Of a DNA stretch of 43,614 nucleotides, positions 42,746-43,614 are shown in pieces (within the stretch, counting starts at the first letter, position 1; every line of letters begins with the position of its first letter). This DNA comes from Sphingomonadales bacterium (lineage in GTDB: Bacteria; Bacteroidota; Bacteroidia; Chitinophagales; Chitinophagaceae). The notes under the pieces are model-generated. The model saw nothing but the letters and a program-made list of their open reading frames with translations. It ran no database searches and had not been told where the DNA came from. The stretch covers positions 1 to 43,614 of the forward strand of contig VHAT01000017.1 in the NCBI GenBank assembly GCA_016872195.1, in the 5' to 3' direction. A program made the translations under genes and the position numbers.

Positions 42746-43614
42746 TTATTTATCGAGGTTCGCAAACCATTTGCGAACCATTTCACGATCGTCGAAATAT
42801 TCTTTCTTCCCATTTATATCTTGATAGCGCTCGTGTCCCTTTCCGGCCACCAGAATAATATCCTGAGCAGCAGACAAGGTGATCGCCGTTTTAATGGCCG
42901 CCTCGCGATCCACGATCGGGATATACTTTTTGAGGTCGGCCGCAGACAATCCTTGCTCCATATCTTTGATAATGGCCGCCGGATCTTCTGAGCGTGGATT
43001 ATCGCTGGTAAATATGAAGCGGTCACTATGCGCCGCCACTGCCGCAGCCATCAATGGACGTTTGGTCTTGTCGCGGTCCCCACCACAACCTGTTACCGTG
43101 GTCAGTTTTTGATCGGGCTTTCGCAACTGCTTCAACGTGCTCAATACATTGAGTAGCGCATCGGGAGTATGGGCATAGTCCACTACGGCCATCAGCTGCT
43201 CCTTAGGAGAGACAATACATTCGAAGCGACCAGGGGCACCCTGTAACTGACTCAACTCGGTGAGCACGGTTGTCTTATCGAGACCCAACGCACAGGCCGC
43301 ACCGTATACCGCCAGTAGATTATATGCATTGAAGGTGCCGACCAAGCGAAAATGAACCTCTATTTCGTCGATATTGAGCTGTAAACCATCCAACCCGTTA
43401 TCGAGAAGGCGGCCTTTATAATCGGCCAGGGTGCGTAGCGCATAGAATAAACAACGCGCTTTGCAATTTTGAAGCATTACTGCGCCCCGCTTGTCATCGG
43501 CATTGCTCAACGCAAAAGCCGTGGCAGGCAGCGTATCAAAGAAAGATTTTTTGACTCGGATATATTCATCGAAGGTCTTATGATAATCTAGATGATCATG
43601 TGTGATATTACTGA
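42746..43614 (-). CDS. murE: UDP-MurNAc-tripeptide synthetase MurE, C-terminal part (5' end outside window)
   Basis: MurE adds the third residue (diaminopimelate or lysine) to the precursor peptide. The frame stays open to the window edge, so about the last 289 codons are seen. Landmarks are [18 protein letters not shown] at the very edge, [49 protein letters not shown] and [13 protein letters not shown]. The DNPR motif fits enzymes that add meso-diaminopimelate, as expected for Bacteroidota. An apparent TTG start at 43510 is only an internal codon. mraY follows after eight bases. Confidence 0.96.
   Translation of the reverse strand, partial: SNITHDHLDYHKTFDEYIRVKKSFFDTLPATAFALSNADDKRGAVMLQNCKARCLFYALRTLADYKGRLLDNGLDGLQLNIDEIEVHFRLVGTFNAYNLLAVYGAACALGLDKTTVLTELSQLQGAPGRFECIVSPKEQLMAVVDYAHTPDALLNVLSTLKQLRKPDQKLTTVTGCGGDRDKTKRPLMAAAVAAHSDRFIFTSDNPRSEDPAAIIKDMEQGLSAADLKKYIPIVDREAAIKTAITLSAAQDIILVAGKGHERYQDINGKKEYFDDREMVRKWFANLDK

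Noticed and set aside
43508-43510. Start of MurE at TTG 43510
   Set aside because: The frame continues upstream to the window edge with clear MurE sequence ([11 protein letters not shown]), so this is an internal codon.

Overview
The window is an ordinary chromosomal segment of a Bacteroidota bacterium, most likely a member of the Chitinophagaceae or a close relative. This is inferred from several marks: a FISUMP-domain protein, DUF4293- and DUF6427-like membrane proteins, Bacteroidota-type promoters (TTTG / TAnnTTTG), short AT-rich leaders without clear Shine-Dalgarno sites, a MraY with a long extra loop, a very long FtsZ, and the cluster order murE-mraY-murD-ftsW-murG-murC-ftsQ-ftsA-ftsZ. 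No phage, insertion sequence, CRISPR array or defence system was seen.

Layout. Positions 1-1060 form a small AT-rich accessory patch: the 3' part of a FISUMP gene, a two-helix membrane peptide, and an orphan copy of the FISUMP 3' end. The patch abuts tRNA-Ser(GCT), which has its own terminator. Then come dnaA (minus), a 5'-nucleotidase of the UshA type split into two genes (minus), a FAD-dependent dehydrogenase (plus), an ABC exporter pair of NatAB type (plus), a nitronate monooxygenase/FabK-like enzyme and a sugar-phosphate nucleotidyltransferase (minus), glyA and a DUF4293 protein (plus), uvrA (minus), and an ECF-like sigma factor with a structured leader (plus).

Positions 15.7-21.4 kb on the minus strand carry a conserved secreted protein, a polytopic membrane protein, purQ, and a two-gene DsbD system (separate alpha domain plus DsbD). 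Positions 21.5-25.2 kb on the plus strand carry kup and two tandem membrane-anchored alpha/beta hydrolases. An S66 LD-carboxypeptidase (minus) faces away from metG (plus), followed by a FadN-type bifunctional beta-oxidation gene (plus) and a TIGR01777-type epimerase (minus). From 31.8 kb to the right edge, nine dcw genes are read leftwards with almost no spacing. Together they make lipid-linked peptidoglycan precursor (murE, mraY, murD, murG, murC) and the division machine (ftsW, ftsQ, ftsA, ftsZ).

The observations most worth a second look are: a cysteine-less alpha domain in DsbD next to a free-standing alpha domain that keeps the cysteine pair; a nested inverted-repeat leader directly before the sigma factor start codon; a 17-codon in-frame duplication at the FtsA N-terminus; an FtsZ whose conserved C-terminal peptide lies about 50 residues from the end after a linker of roughly 265 residues; several promoters whose -7 element lies only 4-18 bases from the start codon; and a palindrome just before the beta-oxidation gene. 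No clearly new biological system was found.
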